Part shown: positions 30,691-40,524 of the stretch, piece after piece
Numbering within the stretch: position 1 is the stretch's first letter
Layout: each line of letters begins with the position of its first letter
DNA from: Accumulibacter sp.
GTDB lineage: Bacteria; Pseudomonadota; Gammaproteobacteria; Burkholderiales; Rhodocyclaceae
Assembly: GCA_017302455.1 (NCBI GenBank)
Contig: JAFLDO010000007.1
Span: 58,830 to 122,829 of the forward strand
Direction of reading: 5' to 3'
DNA length: 64,000 bases
Notes under the pieces: model-generated
What the model was told of the DNA's origin: nothing
The model's input: the letters and a program-made list of their open reading frames with translations, nothing else
The model's database searches: none
Made by a program: the position numbers and the translations under genes

Positions 30691-30709
30691 CTTTACTCCT
30701 CTGCTGTCG

Positions 30710-33442
30710 TCAGACGACGGTTTCGTCGGTGCGAGCTGCCTGGCCGGCGACCATTTGCCGCAGCTCGGGCAGACACGACCCACAGAAGGTACCGCATTTC
30801 CGCTTTTCCTGCAGCATCGCCAGCGTCGCGCCGGCGGCCAGGTCGGCGGCGATCTGCGCTTCGCTGATATCGGCACAGTTGCAGACGATACGACTTTTCT
30901 GCGGCAGCTTTCCCGGCCGGCGGCCGATCGGCGCCACCGCCCAGCGGATCAGAGCGGCGTCGAGCGCGTCGTCGGCCATCACGTCCTTGAGCCACGACTG
31001 GGCCTGCGTCTCGCCGGCGAGGCGAACGCCGATCAGGGTGCCGTCCGGGGCGATGGCGCGTTTGCTGACCTGTCGCCGGTGGTCGGCATAGACGATGGCC
31101 GCCGCATCGTCGGCGAGGCCGAAGAGTGTGTCGATCTCGTGCAGCCGGCTTTCCGGCAAGGCCTCGCCGTGCGCTGCCCGCAAGACGACCAGTGGTTCGG
31201 CGCGTCCGTAGAGCCCAACGCTGGCGAAGGCGAATTCCGGCAGCAGGCGGCGGGCGCGCGCGAGGAGGGCGAGCGGTGCAAGTTCGCCGGTACCGCCCTT
31301 GCGCAGAACGACGAGTTGCCAGGGCAGGTCGGCGCGCTCGACGGCGACGGCGGCGTGCTTGAGTTCCGGTTGAAACGAGAAGGGATCGGTCGCCGCCAGG
31401 GTCAGCGCGTTTACTCCGGCACTGTTCATGAACTGGCTGCCCCAGTGCATCGGTAGCCAGGCACGGCCCGGCGCCAGCGCCGCGTCGCTGCCGACGCGGA
31501 CGACGATTTCGCCGCGTTGACTGCCGACCCGCGCCAGATCGCCGGCGGCCAGGCCGCGCCGGCCGAGGTCGCCGGGGTTCATCGACAACAGGGGTTCTTC
31601 GTCGAGATTGAACAGGCGGGCCACCGTGCCGGTGCGGCTCATGCCGTGCCACTGGTCGCGCAGCCGGCCGGAGAGCAGGCTGATCGGGCGCGCTGCGTCG
31701 GTCGCCTCGGCGGTGGGCCGATGCTCGACCTTGACGAAGCGGGCCCGGCCATTCGCCGTCGCGAAGATCCCGTCTGCATAGAGGCGCTGGCGGCCGCTGG
31801 CGGCTCCTTCCGGTAGCGGCCATTGTTGCGGCCCGAGGGAGTCGAGCAGCGAGTAGCTGAGGCCGGTGATGTCGAGATCGCGTCCGCGAGTCGTCTCGCG
31901 ATGTTCGTTGAAAATGGCCTCGCAGGTGGCGTAGGGAAACAGTGTCTCGGCCAGGGGCTGTTGCAGTACCCGACCGAGGCGGCGGGCGAAGTCGACAACG
32001 ATCTGCCAGTCGGCACGCGCTTCGCCGGGGCCGGCGATCGCCGGCGTGATATGCGTGATGCAGCGCTCGGAATTGGTCACCGTCCCCTCCTTCTCTCCCC
32101 AACTGGTCGCCGGCAGCATCAGATCGGCGAAGGCGGCGGTGTCGGTGTTGGCGTAGGCCTCCTGCAGCACGACGAAGTCGGCCGCCTGCAGGGCGGCGCG
32201 CACGGCCGACTGGTCGGGCAGCGATTGCGCGGGGTTGGTGCAGGCGATCCAGACGGCCTTGACTTCGCCGCTCTGCAAGGCGGCGAAGAGGTCGACGGCG
32301 GTCTTGCCGGGTCGCTCCGGGACGGCCGGTACGCCCCACAGGCGGGCCACTTCGGCACGGTGCTCGGGATTGGCGAGATCGCGATGCGCAGAGAGCAGGT
32401 TGGCCAGACCGCCGACTTCGCGGCCGCCCATGGCGTTCGGCTGGCCGGTCAGCGAGAAGGGTCCGGCGCCGGGGCGGCCGATCTGGCCGGTGGCGAGATG
32501 CAGATGGATCAGTGCCGCGTTGTTGTGCGTGCCGTGCGCCGATTGGTTGAGCCCCTGGCAGTAAAGCGACAGGGCGGCCGCGGCGCTGCCGAAGCAGCGT
32601 GCCGCGCGCACGATGTCGGCCTCGGCGAGTCCGCAGATTTCGCCGACGATCGCTGGCGGGTAGCCCGCCACAATCTCGGCCAGCGCGGCGAAGCCCTCGG
32701 TATGCTTGTCGATGTACTGGCAGTTGACGAGCCCCTCGGCAAGCATGACGTTGAGCAGGCCGTTGTAGAGCGCGATGTCGGTGCCTGGCCTGAGGGCCAG
32801 GTGGATGTCGGCGATGGCGGCGGTTTCGCTCCGGCGCGGGTCGACGACGATGATGCGCAGGTCGGGATTGGCGGCACGCGCGTCCTCGATGCGCCGAAAG
32901 ACGATCGGATGCGCGACTGCCGGGTTGGCACCGGCAATCAGGAGGCAATCGGTCGCAGCGATGTCCTCGTAACAGCAGGGCGGCGCGTCGGCGCCGAGCG
33001 TCTGCTTGTAGCCGGCTACCGCTGACGACATGCACAGGCGCGAGTTGGTGTCGACGTTGTTGGTGCCGATGAGACCTTTGGCGAGTTTGTTGAAGACGTA
33101 GTAGTCCTCTGTCAGCAACTGCCCCGAGATGTAGAAGGCGACGCTGTCCGGGCCATGCGCGCGGATGATCCCGGCAAAACGCTCGGCGGCGTGGTCGAGC
33201 GCGGCGTCCCAGCCGACCCGCCGCCGCGGCTGGCCGCGTTCGCGGCGCAACTCGGGATGGCGCAGGCGGTAGTCGGGAGCCACCGTCAGGTGCAGCGAAG
33301 CGCCCTTGGTGCACAGGCGGCCGGCGTTCGCCGGGTGATCGGGGTCACCGCGCACGCCGACGATGTGGCCGCCTTCGGTGTCGATCAGCAACCCGCAGCC
33401 GACGCCGCAGTAACAACAGGTGGATTTGACGGACTTGTTCAT
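30710..33442 (-). CDS. nasC: Assimilatory nitrate reductase, molybdopterin catalytic subunit
   Basis: A 910-residue molybdoenzyme. The ATG at 33442 is preceded by GAGAGG. The N-terminal [4Fe-4S] site is CCYCGVGC plus Cys44 in RLCTKG. The body has the molybdopterin oxidoreductase pattern (YISGQLLTEDYYVFNKLAKG, NTNSRLCMSSAV-type, LIAGANPAVAHPI, LYCQGLNQSAHGTHNNAALI). The C-terminal dinucleotide-binding domain is followed by a BFD-like [2Fe-2S] domain with CNCADIS and KCGTFCGSC, as in NasA/NasC-type enzymes. No Tat signal is present, so the enzyme is cytosolic and assimilatory, reducing nitrate to nitrite for NirBD. Gene naming varies (nasA, nasC, narB). Confidence 0.95.
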   Translation of the reverse strand: MNKSVKSTCCYCGVGCGLLIDTEGGHIVGVRGDPDHPANAGRLCTKGASLHLTVAPDYRLRHPELRRERGQPRRRVGWDAALDHAAERFAGIIRAHGPDSVAFYISGQLLTEDYYVFNKLAKGLIGTNNVDTNSRLCMSSAVAGYKQTLGADAPPCCYEDIAATDCLLIAGANPAVAHPIVFRRIEDARAANPDLRIIVVDPRRSETAAIADIHLALRPGTDIALYNGLLNVMLAEGLVNCQYIDKHTEGFAALAEIVAGYPPAIVGEICGLAEADIVRAARCFGSAAAALSLYCQGLNQSAHGTHNNAALIHLHLATGQIGRPGAGPFSLTGQPNAMGGREVGGLANLLSAHRDLANPEHRAEVARLWGVPAVPERPGKTAVDLFAALQSGEVKAVWIACTNPAQSLPDQSAVRAALQAADFVVLQEAYANTDTAAFADLMLPATSWGEKEGTVTNSERCITHITPAIAGPGEARADWQIVVDFARRLGRVLQQPLAETLFPYATCEAIFNEHRETTRGRDLDITGLSYSLLDSLGPQQWPLPEGAASGRQRLYADGIFATANGRARFVKVEHRPTAEATDAARPISLLSGRLRDQWHGMSRTGTVARLFNLDEEPLLSMNPGDLGRRGLAAGDLARVGSQRGEIVVRVGSDAALAPGRAWLPMHWGSQFMNSAGVNALTLAATDPFSFQPELKHAAVAVERADLPWQLVVLRKGGTGELAPLALLARARRLLPEFAFASVGLYGRAEPLVVLRAAHGEALPESRLHEIDTLFGLADDAAAIVYADHRRQVSKRAIAPDGTLIGVRLAGETQAQSWLKDVMADDALDAALIRWAVAPIGRRPGKLPQKSRIVCNCADISEAQIAADLAAGATLAMLQEKRKCGTFCGSCLPELRQMVAGQAARTDETVV

Positions 33443-33465
33443 GATTTCCTCTCGTGATGATGCAA

Positions 33466-33481
33466 AGCAACAGGCGTGCCA
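33466..33481 (-). promoter_or_regulatory. Sigma54 (RpoN) -24/-12 promoter of nitrate reductase operon
   Basis: The minus strand reads TGGCACGCCTGTTGCT, exactly TGGCAC-N5-TTGCT. It ends 23 bases before the nasC ATG, which leaves a leader of only about 10-15 bases. That argues against a NasR/NasT-type antitermination leader. It is nearly identical to the nirB promoter, so both operons are probably switched on together. Confidence 0.88.
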
Positions 33482-33530
33482 TGCCATCAGGCTTGTGGGC
33501 CGCCGGCTGGCCGGGCGTGGGCCGGGGGCC

Positions 33531-33547
33531 GCGCCTCATCGTGGTGC
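33531..33547. promoter_or_regulatory. Candidate NtrC-type enhancer site
   Basis: GCGCC-TCATCGT-GGTGC has the NtrC half-site arrangement (GCACY-N7-GGTGC) with one mismatch in the left half. It lies about 50-80 bases upstream of the nasC sigma54 promoter, a usual enhancer distance. Confidence 0.5.
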
Positions 33548-33988
33548 GCGGATGCCTGCGCTTGCCTCACCGCTGGGCGATGGCGCGACAACGTTGGCGT
33601 TCTCGCCGGCCGCTCGGGTCCGCTCTGCCTCGCCGCAGGGTGCTGTGCCGCTGCTGTGGCGACAGCGCGCGGTTCGCCACTGGCCAACTTCTGCTGTCGT
33701 CAGGCAAGCAATCTGAGCAGTCTGTCATCGAGGGCGTTTTGCTTCTCGCAAGGCCCAGCCACTGTTGGGCTGTAGACGGGGGCAGAAACGTCGTTACGCA
33801 GTCTGGCGCCGGGATAGCGCCCCTCTGGAGGTCGCAGGTCGAGCCGGCATCGATTCCCGGCCCGCTGGGGTCGTGTGAGCAATTGGTGAGAAAAGCTCAC
33901 GCCTGCGCCAAGGGGCATACCTGGCCGGTGCAGCGCAATGAATCGCATCATTGAGCGCACCGTCAACAGCTTGGGGAGAGCAAAAAAC
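33548..33988. other. Intergenic region, no gene supported
   Basis: About 440 bases between the nitrate reductase control region and the rpmB promoter. Open frames on both strands lack family character and ribosome-binding sites. Base composition falls towards rpmB. I see no riboswitch or tRNA-like fold. Confidence 0.5.
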
Positions 33989-34018
33989 TTGAAATTCACC
34001 CGCCGCATGGGCTAAAAT
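33989..34018 (+). promoter_or_regulatory. Sigma70 promoter of rpmB-rpmG
   Basis: TTGAAA at 33989-33994 and TAAAAT at 34013-34018 are separated by 18 bases, a good housekeeping promoter about 40 bases upstream of the rpmB ATG. Confidence 0.7.
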
Positions 34019-34056
34019 CGCGGGCTTTCTTCCCAAAACAAATTGGAGCGACAATC

Positions 34057-34290
34057 ATGGCGCGTGTTTGCCAGGTGACGGGCAAAGGCCCGATGGCGGG
34101 GAACAATGTTTCCCATGCCAACAATAGAACGAAGCGCCGCTTCCTTCCCAATCTGCAGTATCGCCGCTTCTGGATCGAGGGCGAAAACCGCTGGGTGCGT
34201 TTGCGCGTATCGAATGCGGGTTTGCGCACGATTGACAAGAATGGCATTGACGTTGTGCTCGCCGACCTGCGCGCACGCGGTGAGATCTGA
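34057..34290 (+). CDS. rpmB: 50S ribosomal protein L28
   Basis: A 77-residue protein of normal L28 length, beginning [20 protein letters not shown] with [13 protein letters not shown] in the middle. It keeps a single N-terminal Cys and lacks the zinc-ribbon Cys pairs, the usual proteobacterial form. GGAG lies 11 bases upstream. It is followed after 14 bases by rpmG, the conserved bacterial pair, and the two share one promoter and one terminator. Confidence 0.98.
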   Translation: MARVCQVTGKGPMAGNNVSHANNRTKRRFLPNLQYRRFWIEGENRWVRLRVSNAGLRTIDKNGIDVVLADLRARGEI

Positions 34291-34304
34291 CGAGGAGAGA
34301 AGCC

Positions 34305-34460
34305 ATGCGTGACAAGATCAAGCTCGAGTCGACCGCCGGTACGGGCCACTTCTACACTACGACCAAGAACAAGAAGACAATGCCGGGGAAGATGGAGATC
34401 AAGAAGTACGATCCGAAAGCCCGCAAGCACGTGATCTACAAGGAAATCAAGCTTCGTTAG
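34305..34460 (+). CDS. rpmG: 50S ribosomal protein L33
   Basis: A 51-residue protein starting [20 protein letters not shown] and ending [10 protein letters not shown]. It lacks Cys, so it is the zinc-independent form. The ATG at 34305 has GAGGAG 8 bases upstream. It is the second gene of rpmB-rpmG. Confidence 0.97.
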   Translation: MRDKIKLESTAGTGHFYTTTKNKKTMPGKMEIKKYDPKARKHVIYKEIKLR

Positions 34461-34495
34461 AGCACGCTCGCGAGGGGCTTTGCTGATTCAGGCCA

Positions 34496-34525
34496 AGAGC
34501 CGCGGCGCCAGCTGCGGCTCTTTTT
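34496..34525 (+). terminator. Rho-independent terminator of rpmB-rpmG
   Basis: AGAGCCGC (34496-34503) pairs with GCGGCTCT (34514-34521) across a 10-base loop; the last stem T and four more T follow. It lies 36 bases after the rpmG stop. Confidence 0.88.
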
Positions 34526-34585
34526 CACTGGCGAAGGCCTTCTCGCCCTTCGCTGACGCAACCGGCAAGTGCAGGCCGATCCCCG

Positions 34586-35665
34586 TCACCGTGCGGCTTC
34601 GAAAAGGCGGCGGGCACGGACGCCCTGCGCGAGAGCTTCCAGTACCATCAGCGAGTCGTCCCAGCCCAGACACGCGTCGGTGACGCTCTTGCCGTACTCG
34701 AGCGGCTGGCCCGGGGCGAGATCCTGACGTCCTTCAACCAGGTGCGACTCGATCATCACACCGATGATTCGCTCGTCGCCCGCCGAAAGCTGGCCGGTGA
34801 CATCCGTAGCGACCTCGATCTGCTGCTTGAAGCGCTTGTTGCTGTTGGCGTGCGAGGCGTCGATCATGAGGCGGGCGGCGAGACCCGCAGCGGCGATTTC
34901 GCGGCAGGCGGCGTCGACGTGCGCCGCGTCGTAGTTCGGTTGGGTTCCACCGCGCAGGATGACATGGCAGTCTTCATTGCCGCCGGTGGACACGATGGCT
35001 GAGTGGCCTGCCTTGGTTACCGAGAGAAAATGATGCGGTGACTGCGCGGCGCGGATCGCGTCGATGGCGATGCGGATGTTGCCGTCGGTCCCGTTCTTGA
35101 AACCGACCGGGCATGACAACCCGGAAGCCAGTTCGCGGTGCACCTGCGACTCGGTAGTGCGTGCCCCGATCGCCCCCCACGAGATCAGATCGGCCGTGTA
35201 TTGCGGGGTGATGGTATCGAGGAACTCGGTCGCACAGGGCAGCCCCATGTCGTTGATCTCGAGCAGCAATCCGCGGGCCAGACGTAGCCCTTCGTTGATC
35301 CGGAAACTGTTGTCCAGACGCGGGTCGTTGATCAGGCCCTTCCAGCCGACCGTCGTGCGTGGCTTCTCGAAATACACACGCATCACGATCAACAGGTCGT
35401 TTTCAAAGCGCGGCACTTCCTTCTGCAGGCGCGTGGCGTACTCGACGGCCGAATCGACATCGTGGATCGAGCAGGGGCCAACCACCACCAGCAGACGGTT
35501 ATCGGCACCATGCAGGATACGGTGGATGTTCTGGCGTGCGTTGTAGGTCGTCAGCGCCGCGCGGACACCCACCGGGAATTCCCGGAAAACATGTGCCGGG
35601 GGCACCAGTTCCTTGATCTCCCTGATGCGGACGTCGTCGGTGTTCGGCTTGCTTTGCAAGGTCAT
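34586..35665 (-). CDS. aroG: 3-deoxy-7-phosphoheptulonate synthase (DAHP synthase)
   Basis: A 359-residue type I DAHP synthase, condensing phosphoenolpyruvate and erythrose 4-phosphate in the first step of the shikimate pathway. Landmarks are VVGPCSIHD, MRVYFEKPRTTVGWKG, GARTTESQVHRELASGLS, GFKNGTDG, RGG and DASHANSNK. Its length equals the E. coli AroF/G/H enzymes. GGAG lies before the ATG. The feedback type (Phe, Tyr or Trp) is not assigned, and the symbol is used loosely for the family. It is a single gene converging on rpmG. Confidence 0.95.
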   Translation of the reverse strand: MTLQSKPNTDDVRIREIKELVPPAHVFREFPVGVRAALTTYNARQNIHRILHGADNRLLVVVGPCSIHDVDSAVEYATRLQKEVPRFENDLLIVMRVYFEKPRTTVGWKGLINDPRLDNSFRINEGLRLARGLLLEINDMGLPCATEFLDTITPQYTADLISWGAIGARTTESQVHRELASGLSCPVGFKNGTDGNIRIAIDAIRAAQSPHHFLSVTKAGHSAIVSTGGNEDCHVILRGGTQPNYDAAHVDAACREIAAAGLAARLMIDASHANSNKRFKQQIEVATDVTGQLSAGDERIIGVMIESHLVEGRQDLAPGQPLEYGKSVTDACLGWDDSLMVLEALAQGVRARRLFEAAR

Positions 35666-35804
35666 GTGGCTTTCTCCGGGCTACCGGCCTGAGCGGACCG
35701 GGCGCTCGATTCTAATGGAAATGCGGCGTCGATGGTGCACTGCAGTATCCTTGTGTCGGCCGGAACTCATGCGCGCACGCGTGGCCTGCCAGGTTCGGCG
35801 GGCG

Positions 35805-38800
35805 TCACGACTCCGATTCTGACAGCGCAAAGGCGTCGTTGGCCTGGCGCAGGGTGCATAGGGCTTTGTCGAACTGAAAACTGTTGATCTCAGCCCCCAG
35901 GCGGCTTGCCAATGGGCCCAGTACCGGTTCCAGCGAGGCGGCCGATTCGCCCCAGACGTCGCCGGCGCGGGTATCGTCCTCGGCGAGCAGGAACTCCAAC
36001 TGCGCCAGCACGCCGCGCGCGCGCGTCCGCGCATCGGCAGGCTCGAGCGGCGTCGCGAGCGACGACGCGGCGTCGGCGCCAAGACCGGCGATCGCGGTAG
36101 CCAGGGGCACGAGGCAGCCCTCGACGGCTACGATCGCCGCCTCGCGGGCATGCGCAGGTGCCTGCTTCCGAAGGGCAAAGTCCAGCGCCCGCGCCTGCTC
36201 GCAGAGCGCTTCCGCACCGATGGTCGCCGCCATTCCCTTGAGCGTATGGGCGATGCGTTGGGCCTCTGCCGTTTCGCCGTCGGCGAGTTGCCGGCGGATT
36301 ATCGCGCCATCGTCGGCGTGGTTGGCCACGAACATGCGCAGGAGACGGAGATAGAACAGGCGATCGCCGCCGGTCGCCTGCATGCCTGCCTCGGCGTTCA
36401 GGCCGACGATTCCCGGCAGTGCCGCCCACGTGCTGTCGAGCCAGGACGGCTGGTCGTCGGTGCTCCTGTCGGCGAGGGAAACGGGTCTCGGCAGCCAGCG
36501 CAAGAGCATTTCATGGAGCCGGGACGGATCCACCGGCTTGCTGAGGTGATCGTTCATTCCTGCGGCCAGGCAGCGCTGGCGATCCTCGTCGAAGGCGTTG
36601 GCGGTGACCGCGACAATCGGCAGCGTGCTGCGGCCAGGTAGTTGGCGGATGGCGCGGGACGCTTCGAGGCCATCCATCACCGGCATCTGCATGTCCATCA
36701 ACACCATCGCGTAGCCGCTCTCTCCATCGGCTTCGGCAGCACGCACGCGGTCGACAGCCTGGCGGCCGTCATCGACCACATCCACATGCAGCCCGACGGC
36801 CAGCAACAGGTCGCGCGCCACCTGCTGGCTGACGACATCGTCCTCGGCGAGCAGGAGCCGCATTCCCCGGTAGTGGCGGCTGAGCGTCTCGCGGGCCGGG
36901 CGGGAGGCCAGCGGCGCGCTCCCGCCCGCAGTCGCCGGGTCGGCATCGCGGGCGGTGAACGCCGGCCGGGCGTTGTCCACCCGTCCGAGCCGGACCGTGG
37001 TCCAGAAAGTGCTGCCGACGCCCGGCTCGCTGACGACGCCGACCTCACCGCCCATCATCGCCGCCAGGCGCCGGCAGATGGTGAGGCCGAGGCCGGTGCC
37101 GCCATACTTGCGGGTGGTCGATTCGTCGGCTTGCGAAAAGGCGGCAAACAGACGCGCCTGCTGTGCACCTGTCAGGCCGATTCCCCGGTCTTCGACTTCC
37201 AGGCGCAAGGTGGCCACCTTGCCTTGCATTTCGATCAGTCGGGCACGCAAGGTGATCTGCCCGTGGTCGGAGAACTTGACCGCGTTGCTGACGAAGTTGA
37301 GCAGGATCTGCCCCAGGCGCAGAGGATCCCCGCGCAGCGGGACGGGGATCGCCGGGTCGATGTCCCGGAGCAATTGCAGCCCTTTGGCGCGGCTGCGCTC
37401 GCCGAGCATGCTCAAGGTGTGGTCGATGACGCGTAGCAGCGAAAAGTCCGTTTCCTCGAGAGTCAGCCGGCCCACTTCGATCTTCGACAGGTCGAGAATA
37501 TCGTTCACGATCCCGAGCAGGTGCTGCGCAGCGTCGTTGATCTTGTTCAACTGGGCGCGTTGCTTGGGGTTCGTGATCTCCTGCTGGAGCAGGTGGTTGA
37601 GGCCGATGATGGCGTTCATCGGAGTGCGTATCTCGTGACTCATGTTGGCGAGGAAGGCGCTCTTGGAGCGGCTTGCCGCCTCGGCGGCTTCCTTGGCTTC
37701 AGCGAGCTCGGCGGTGCGTGACTGGACAAGCTCCTCAAGGTGGTCGCGGTGCTGCGCGAGTTCGTCCGCGGCGCGATTGCGCTCGGCGAGGTCGACATCG
37801 ATACAGAAGATCTCGGACGGGCGACCCGGAATCTGGACCAGCACATGGCTCGAGAAGACGGCTACGCGTGACCCGTCCTTACGCTGGAGCGACAACTCTG
37901 CCGGTGCTGTCGCCACGCCGGTTCGACACATCTCCCGGATGGCCTGCCGAACGTCGTCGCGCATCTCTGCCGGAACGATCAGGTCCAGCAGATTGCGGCC
38001 GATGGCTTCTGCTGCCGAATAGCCATAGAGCCTTTCTGCTGCCGGGTTCCAGAAACGTGTCGTTCCGTCTTCGCGGTAACCCTGCAGGGCGATCGAGTCC
38101 ACGTCATTGAGGAGCCTGCGGAAGCGCTCCTCGGATTCACGCAAGGCATCGGCAGCCAGCTTGCTCTCGGTGATGTCGCGGGCGTAGCCGACGGTGCCGA
38201 TGACTCTGCCGGCCAGTGCGACGGGTGACTTGTAGGTTTCCAGCCAGCGCTGCTGGCCACCGCTCTCGACAGGCTCCTCGACGCGCCGCGGGCAGCCGCT
38301 GGCGAGGACGGCACGGTCGTCGGCGCGATACCTCTCGGCCAGTTCGGGGCTGGCGATATCGACATCGCTCTTGCCGAGGAGCGACTCTGCCGAAGGCTGC
38401 GCAAAGACCTCGACGAAACGGGCATTCACCGCCAGGAAGCGGCTCTCCGTGTCCTTCAGCCAGACCATGAACGGAAAGTTGTCGAGCAGCGCGTGCTGGT
38501 ATTGATCGCGCGCCTCGAGCGCCGCCTCGGCCTCTGCCAGGGCGCGCAGCGGCAGACGCCGCAGCGGGCTCCAGATCAGCCACGCCAGACCGAGACTGCC
38601 GAGCAGCACCGGCAGGCCGGTCAAGAACTCGCTGGTCATCGTCCTCTCGATGGTGAGGCGGCCCACCGCCTGACCGGAGGAGTACAGTGCGCGATTGCGG
38701 GACAGCGTTGGTCCGTCGCCACGCTGTGGGGAGGCAAGCAGGATCTTGTCGGCCTGGTTTACGACCGTGATTCGGGTGTCCGCTGACTCGTGACGTTCAA

Positions 38801-39029
38801 GCAGCTTGGCGAGGCGAGGCGCAGACCGATCCCACTGCTGCGGCTCGCTGGCGATGAAGTCCTCGAGAAGCATTGCCTGGAGACGCAGCGACTCGTTGAG
38901 ATGCTCGCTGACGCTGGTGCGCACCTGCAGCCAATAGATGCCGCTCGGCAGTAGCGCGACAACGATCGCCAGAGTGGCCGCCAAGCGTGTCAGCAAGCTC
39001 ACCAGCGACCGGTGGATCGGGAACTTCAT
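35805..39029 (-). CDS. Hybrid sensor histidine kinase with two PAS domains, REC and Hpt
   Basis: A 1074-residue membrane kinase. TM1 is about 12-35 ([19 protein letters not shown]), followed by a periplasmic segment of about 95 residues and TM2 about 133-152. Two PAS domains follow: [21 protein letters not shown] and then [19 protein letters not shown] with a PAC. HisKA has [15 protein letters not shown], the ATPase has [16 protein letters not shown] and YGGTGLGL, and the receiver has [12 protein letters not shown] and [12 protein letters not shown]. The Hpt domain carries the phospho-His in [12 protein letters not shown]. It follows the HD-GYP response regulator gene by 51 bases, so the phosphorelay most likely ends on that protein. 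Confidence 0.93.
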   Translation of the reverse strand: MKFPIHRSLVSLLTRLAATLAIVVALLPSGIYWLQVRTSVSEHLNESLRLQAMLLEDFIASEPQQWDRSAPRLAKLLERHESADTRITVVNQADKILLASPQRGDGPTLSRNRALYSSGQAVGRLTIERTMTSEFLTGLPVLLGSLGLAWLIWSPLRRLPLRALAEAEAALEARDQYQHALLDNFPFMVWLKDTESRFLAVNARFVEVFAQPSAESLLGKSDVDIASPELAERYRADDRAVLASGCPRRVEEPVESGGQQRWLETYKSPVALAGRVIGTVGYARDITESKLAADALRESEERFRRLLNDVDSIALQGYREDGTTRFWNPAAERLYGYSAAEAIGRNLLDLIVPAEMRDDVRQAIREMCRTGVATAPAELSLQRKDGSRVAVFSSHVLVQIPGRPSEIFCIDVDLAERNRAADELAQHRDHLEELVQSRTAELAEAKEAAEAASRSKSAFLANMSHEIRTPMNAIIGLNHLLQQEITNPKQRAQLNKINDAAQHLLGIVNDILDLSKIEVGRLTLEETDFSLLRVIDHTLSMLGERSRAKGLQLLRDIDPAIPVPLRGDPLRLGQILLNFVSNAVKFSDHGQITLRARLIEMQGKVATLRLEVEDRGIGLTGAQQARLFAAFSQADESTTRKYGGTGLGLTICRRLAAMMGGEVGVVSEPGVGSTFWTTVRLGRVDNARPAFTARDADPATAGGSAPLASRPARETLSRHYRGMRLLLAEDDVVSQQVARDLLLAVGLHVDVVDDGRQAVDRVRAAEADGESGYAMVLMDMQMPVMDGLEASRAIRQLPGRSTLPIVAVTANAFDEDRQRCLAAGMNDHLSKPVDPSRLHEMLLRWLPRPVSLADRSTDDQPSWLDSTWAALPGIVGLNAEAGMQATGGDRLFYLRLLRMFVANHADDGAIIRRQLADGETAEAQRIAHTLKGMAATIGAEALCEQARALDFALRKQAPAHAREAAIVAVEGCLVPLATAIAGLGADAASSLATPLEPADARTRARGVLAQLEFLLAEDDTRAGDVWGESAASLEPVLGPLASRLGAEINSFQFDKALCTLRQANDAFALSESES

Positions 39030-39080
39030 GGCGTGTCCTTGCCGAGTCCGGGGGTTGGCGGAAGCCGACGCAGGCCAGCC

Positions 39081-40187
39081 TCAGGTCTCGGGCGAGATCC
39101 CGGGAAAGGCATCGGCGTCGGCGTGCCGCGCAGCGATGGCGACGAACTCGTCCTGACGCGCAAAAAAGGCGTCGACCACGTCGGGGTCGAAGTGGGTGCC
39201 TCTGCCCTCCCGGATGATGCTGAGTGCCTTTTCCAGGGTGAACGCTCCTTTGTAGACCCGCTGTGCGATCAGCGCGTCGAAGACGTCGGCCAGCGCCATC
39301 AGCCGCGCCGAAATCGGGATCGCGTCGCCGGCGAGTCCTTCGGGGTAGCCGGAGCCATCCCATTTCTCGTGGTGGTAGTGGGCGATTTCCTTGGACATGC
39401 TGAGGAACTCGATGGGTCGTTCAGCGTCCTGCTCGGCCTGTTCGATCGCCAGGTAGCCCAGCCGGCTGTGAGTCTTCATGATCACCCACTCTTCCGGCGT
39501 CAGCCGGCCCGGCTTGAGCAGGATCTCGTCCTTGATGCCGACCTTGCCAATGTCGTGCAAGGGGGCCGACTTGACGAGGACCTCGATGTGGTGTGGCGTC
39601 AGGAATGCGGCGAATCTGGGGTGCGAACGCAGTTCCATTGCCAATGCATGCACATAGCCCTGCGTCCGGCGCAGATGATTGCCGGTCTCGGGGTCGCGGA
39701 TCTCGGCGAGTCGTGCCAAGGCGCGGATACTGACATCCTGAATCTGGAGGTTGTCCGCCATTCGCCGCATGATCTCCTCGCCGAGACTGCGGTTGTGATC
39801 GCGCAGCAAGTCGCGTGCGGCCTTCAGTTCAAGATGCGTCCTGACGCGGGCGATGACGATTGCCGGCCTGATCGGCTTGGTGATGTAGTCGACTGCACCG
39901 AGGGACAGACCGTGCTCCTCATCGTCGCTGCTGTCGAGGGCGGTAACAAAGATCACCGGAATGTCGGCTGTTGCGACATCGGCACGCAGGCGCCGGATGA
40001 CCTCATAGCCGTCCATCTCCGGCATCATCACGTCGAGCAGGATGAGGTCGGGTCGAGGTCGGCTCGCCGCTGCCTGCAAGGCGCGCTGCCCGGAATTCAC
40101 TGCCCGCACCCGATGCAGCGGACTCAGCAGGCCGTTCAGGACCGCAAGATTCTCGGGAGTGTCATCGACGATCAGAATGGTTGCCAT
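39081..40187 (-). CDS. Response regulator with HD-GYP c-di-GMP phosphodiesterase domain
   Basis: A 368-residue protein. The receiver (1-120) has ILIVDDTPEN, phospho-Asp in LILLDVMMPEMDGYE and Lys in ITKPIRP. A short helical linker leads to the HD-GYP domain (about 150-345), with SAPLHDIGKVGI for the HD pair, HHEKWDGSGYPEGL (in which the GYP is kept) and LADVFDALIAQRVYK. All are consistent with active metal-dependent c-di-GMP hydrolysis. GGAG is upstream of the ATG at 40187. It is co-directional with and just upstream of the hybrid kinase gene. Confidence 0.95.
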   Translation of the reverse strand: MATILIVDDTPENLAVLNGLLSPLHRVRAVNSGQRALQAAASRPRPDLILLDVMMPEMDGYEVIRRLRADVATADIPVIFVTALDSSDDEEHGLSLGAVDYITKPIRPAIVIARVRTHLELKAARDLLRDHNRSLGEEIMRRMADNLQIQDVSIRALARLAEIRDPETGNHLRRTQGYVHALAMELRSHPRFAAFLTPHHIEVLVKSAPLHDIGKVGIKDEILLKPGRLTPEEWVIMKTHSRLGYLAIEQAEQDAERPIEFLSMSKEIAHYHHEKWDGSGYPEGLAGDAIPISARLMALADVFDALIAQRVYKGAFTLEKALSIIREGRGTHFDPDVVDAFFARQDEFVAIAARHADADAFPGISPET

Positions 40188-40524
40188 GAGGCTCCGCGCG
40201 GGGAAACGGCAATCGGCCGCTCAACATTATTACCGCTTCCGATGCAGGCGTCCATCGCGGCGATCCCACCGGCCGGATGCCAGCGTCACGACCGTGTCTT
40301 CGGGCGGCTGCTGTGAAGAAATCCGCGTCCTTGGCTGCAAAGCGCCGGATAATGCAGGATGTGCCGCTGCCCGGGGCTGACTGGACGTGCTCGGGTCGGC
40401 GGCGCGCTCGGCTACAGTGGGAGTCTGCCTGATCGCCACGGTGACGAGCATCCATGCTGGTAACCTGCATCGGTCAGCCGGTGATGGTTCTGGACTTCCC
40501 TTCAACGTCTCCAGGAGATCGAAA
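40188..40524. other. Divergent spacer, HD-GYP gene to PEP-CTERM gene
   Basis: 337 bases without a supported gene. It must hold the promoters of the minus-strand HD-GYP operon and the plus-strand PEP-CTERM gene, but no convincing -35/-10 pair stands out. Confidence 0.45.

Noticed and set aside
30693..33314. Second minus-strand frame of 873 codons within nitrate reductase
   Set aside because: Same region in another frame as the molybdoenzyme; translation is Arg/Ala-rich shadow without Fe-S or molybdopterin motifs.
33454..33954. Plus-strand frame of 166 codons between nitrate reductase and rpmB
   Set aside because: Overlaps the sigma54 promoter and enhancer region; composition and motifs do not support a protein.
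33443..33960. NasR/NasT antitermination leader or riboswitch before the nitrate reductase gene
   Set aside because: The sigma54 promoter lies only 23 bases before the ATG, leaving no leader, and no two-hairpin arrangement was found.
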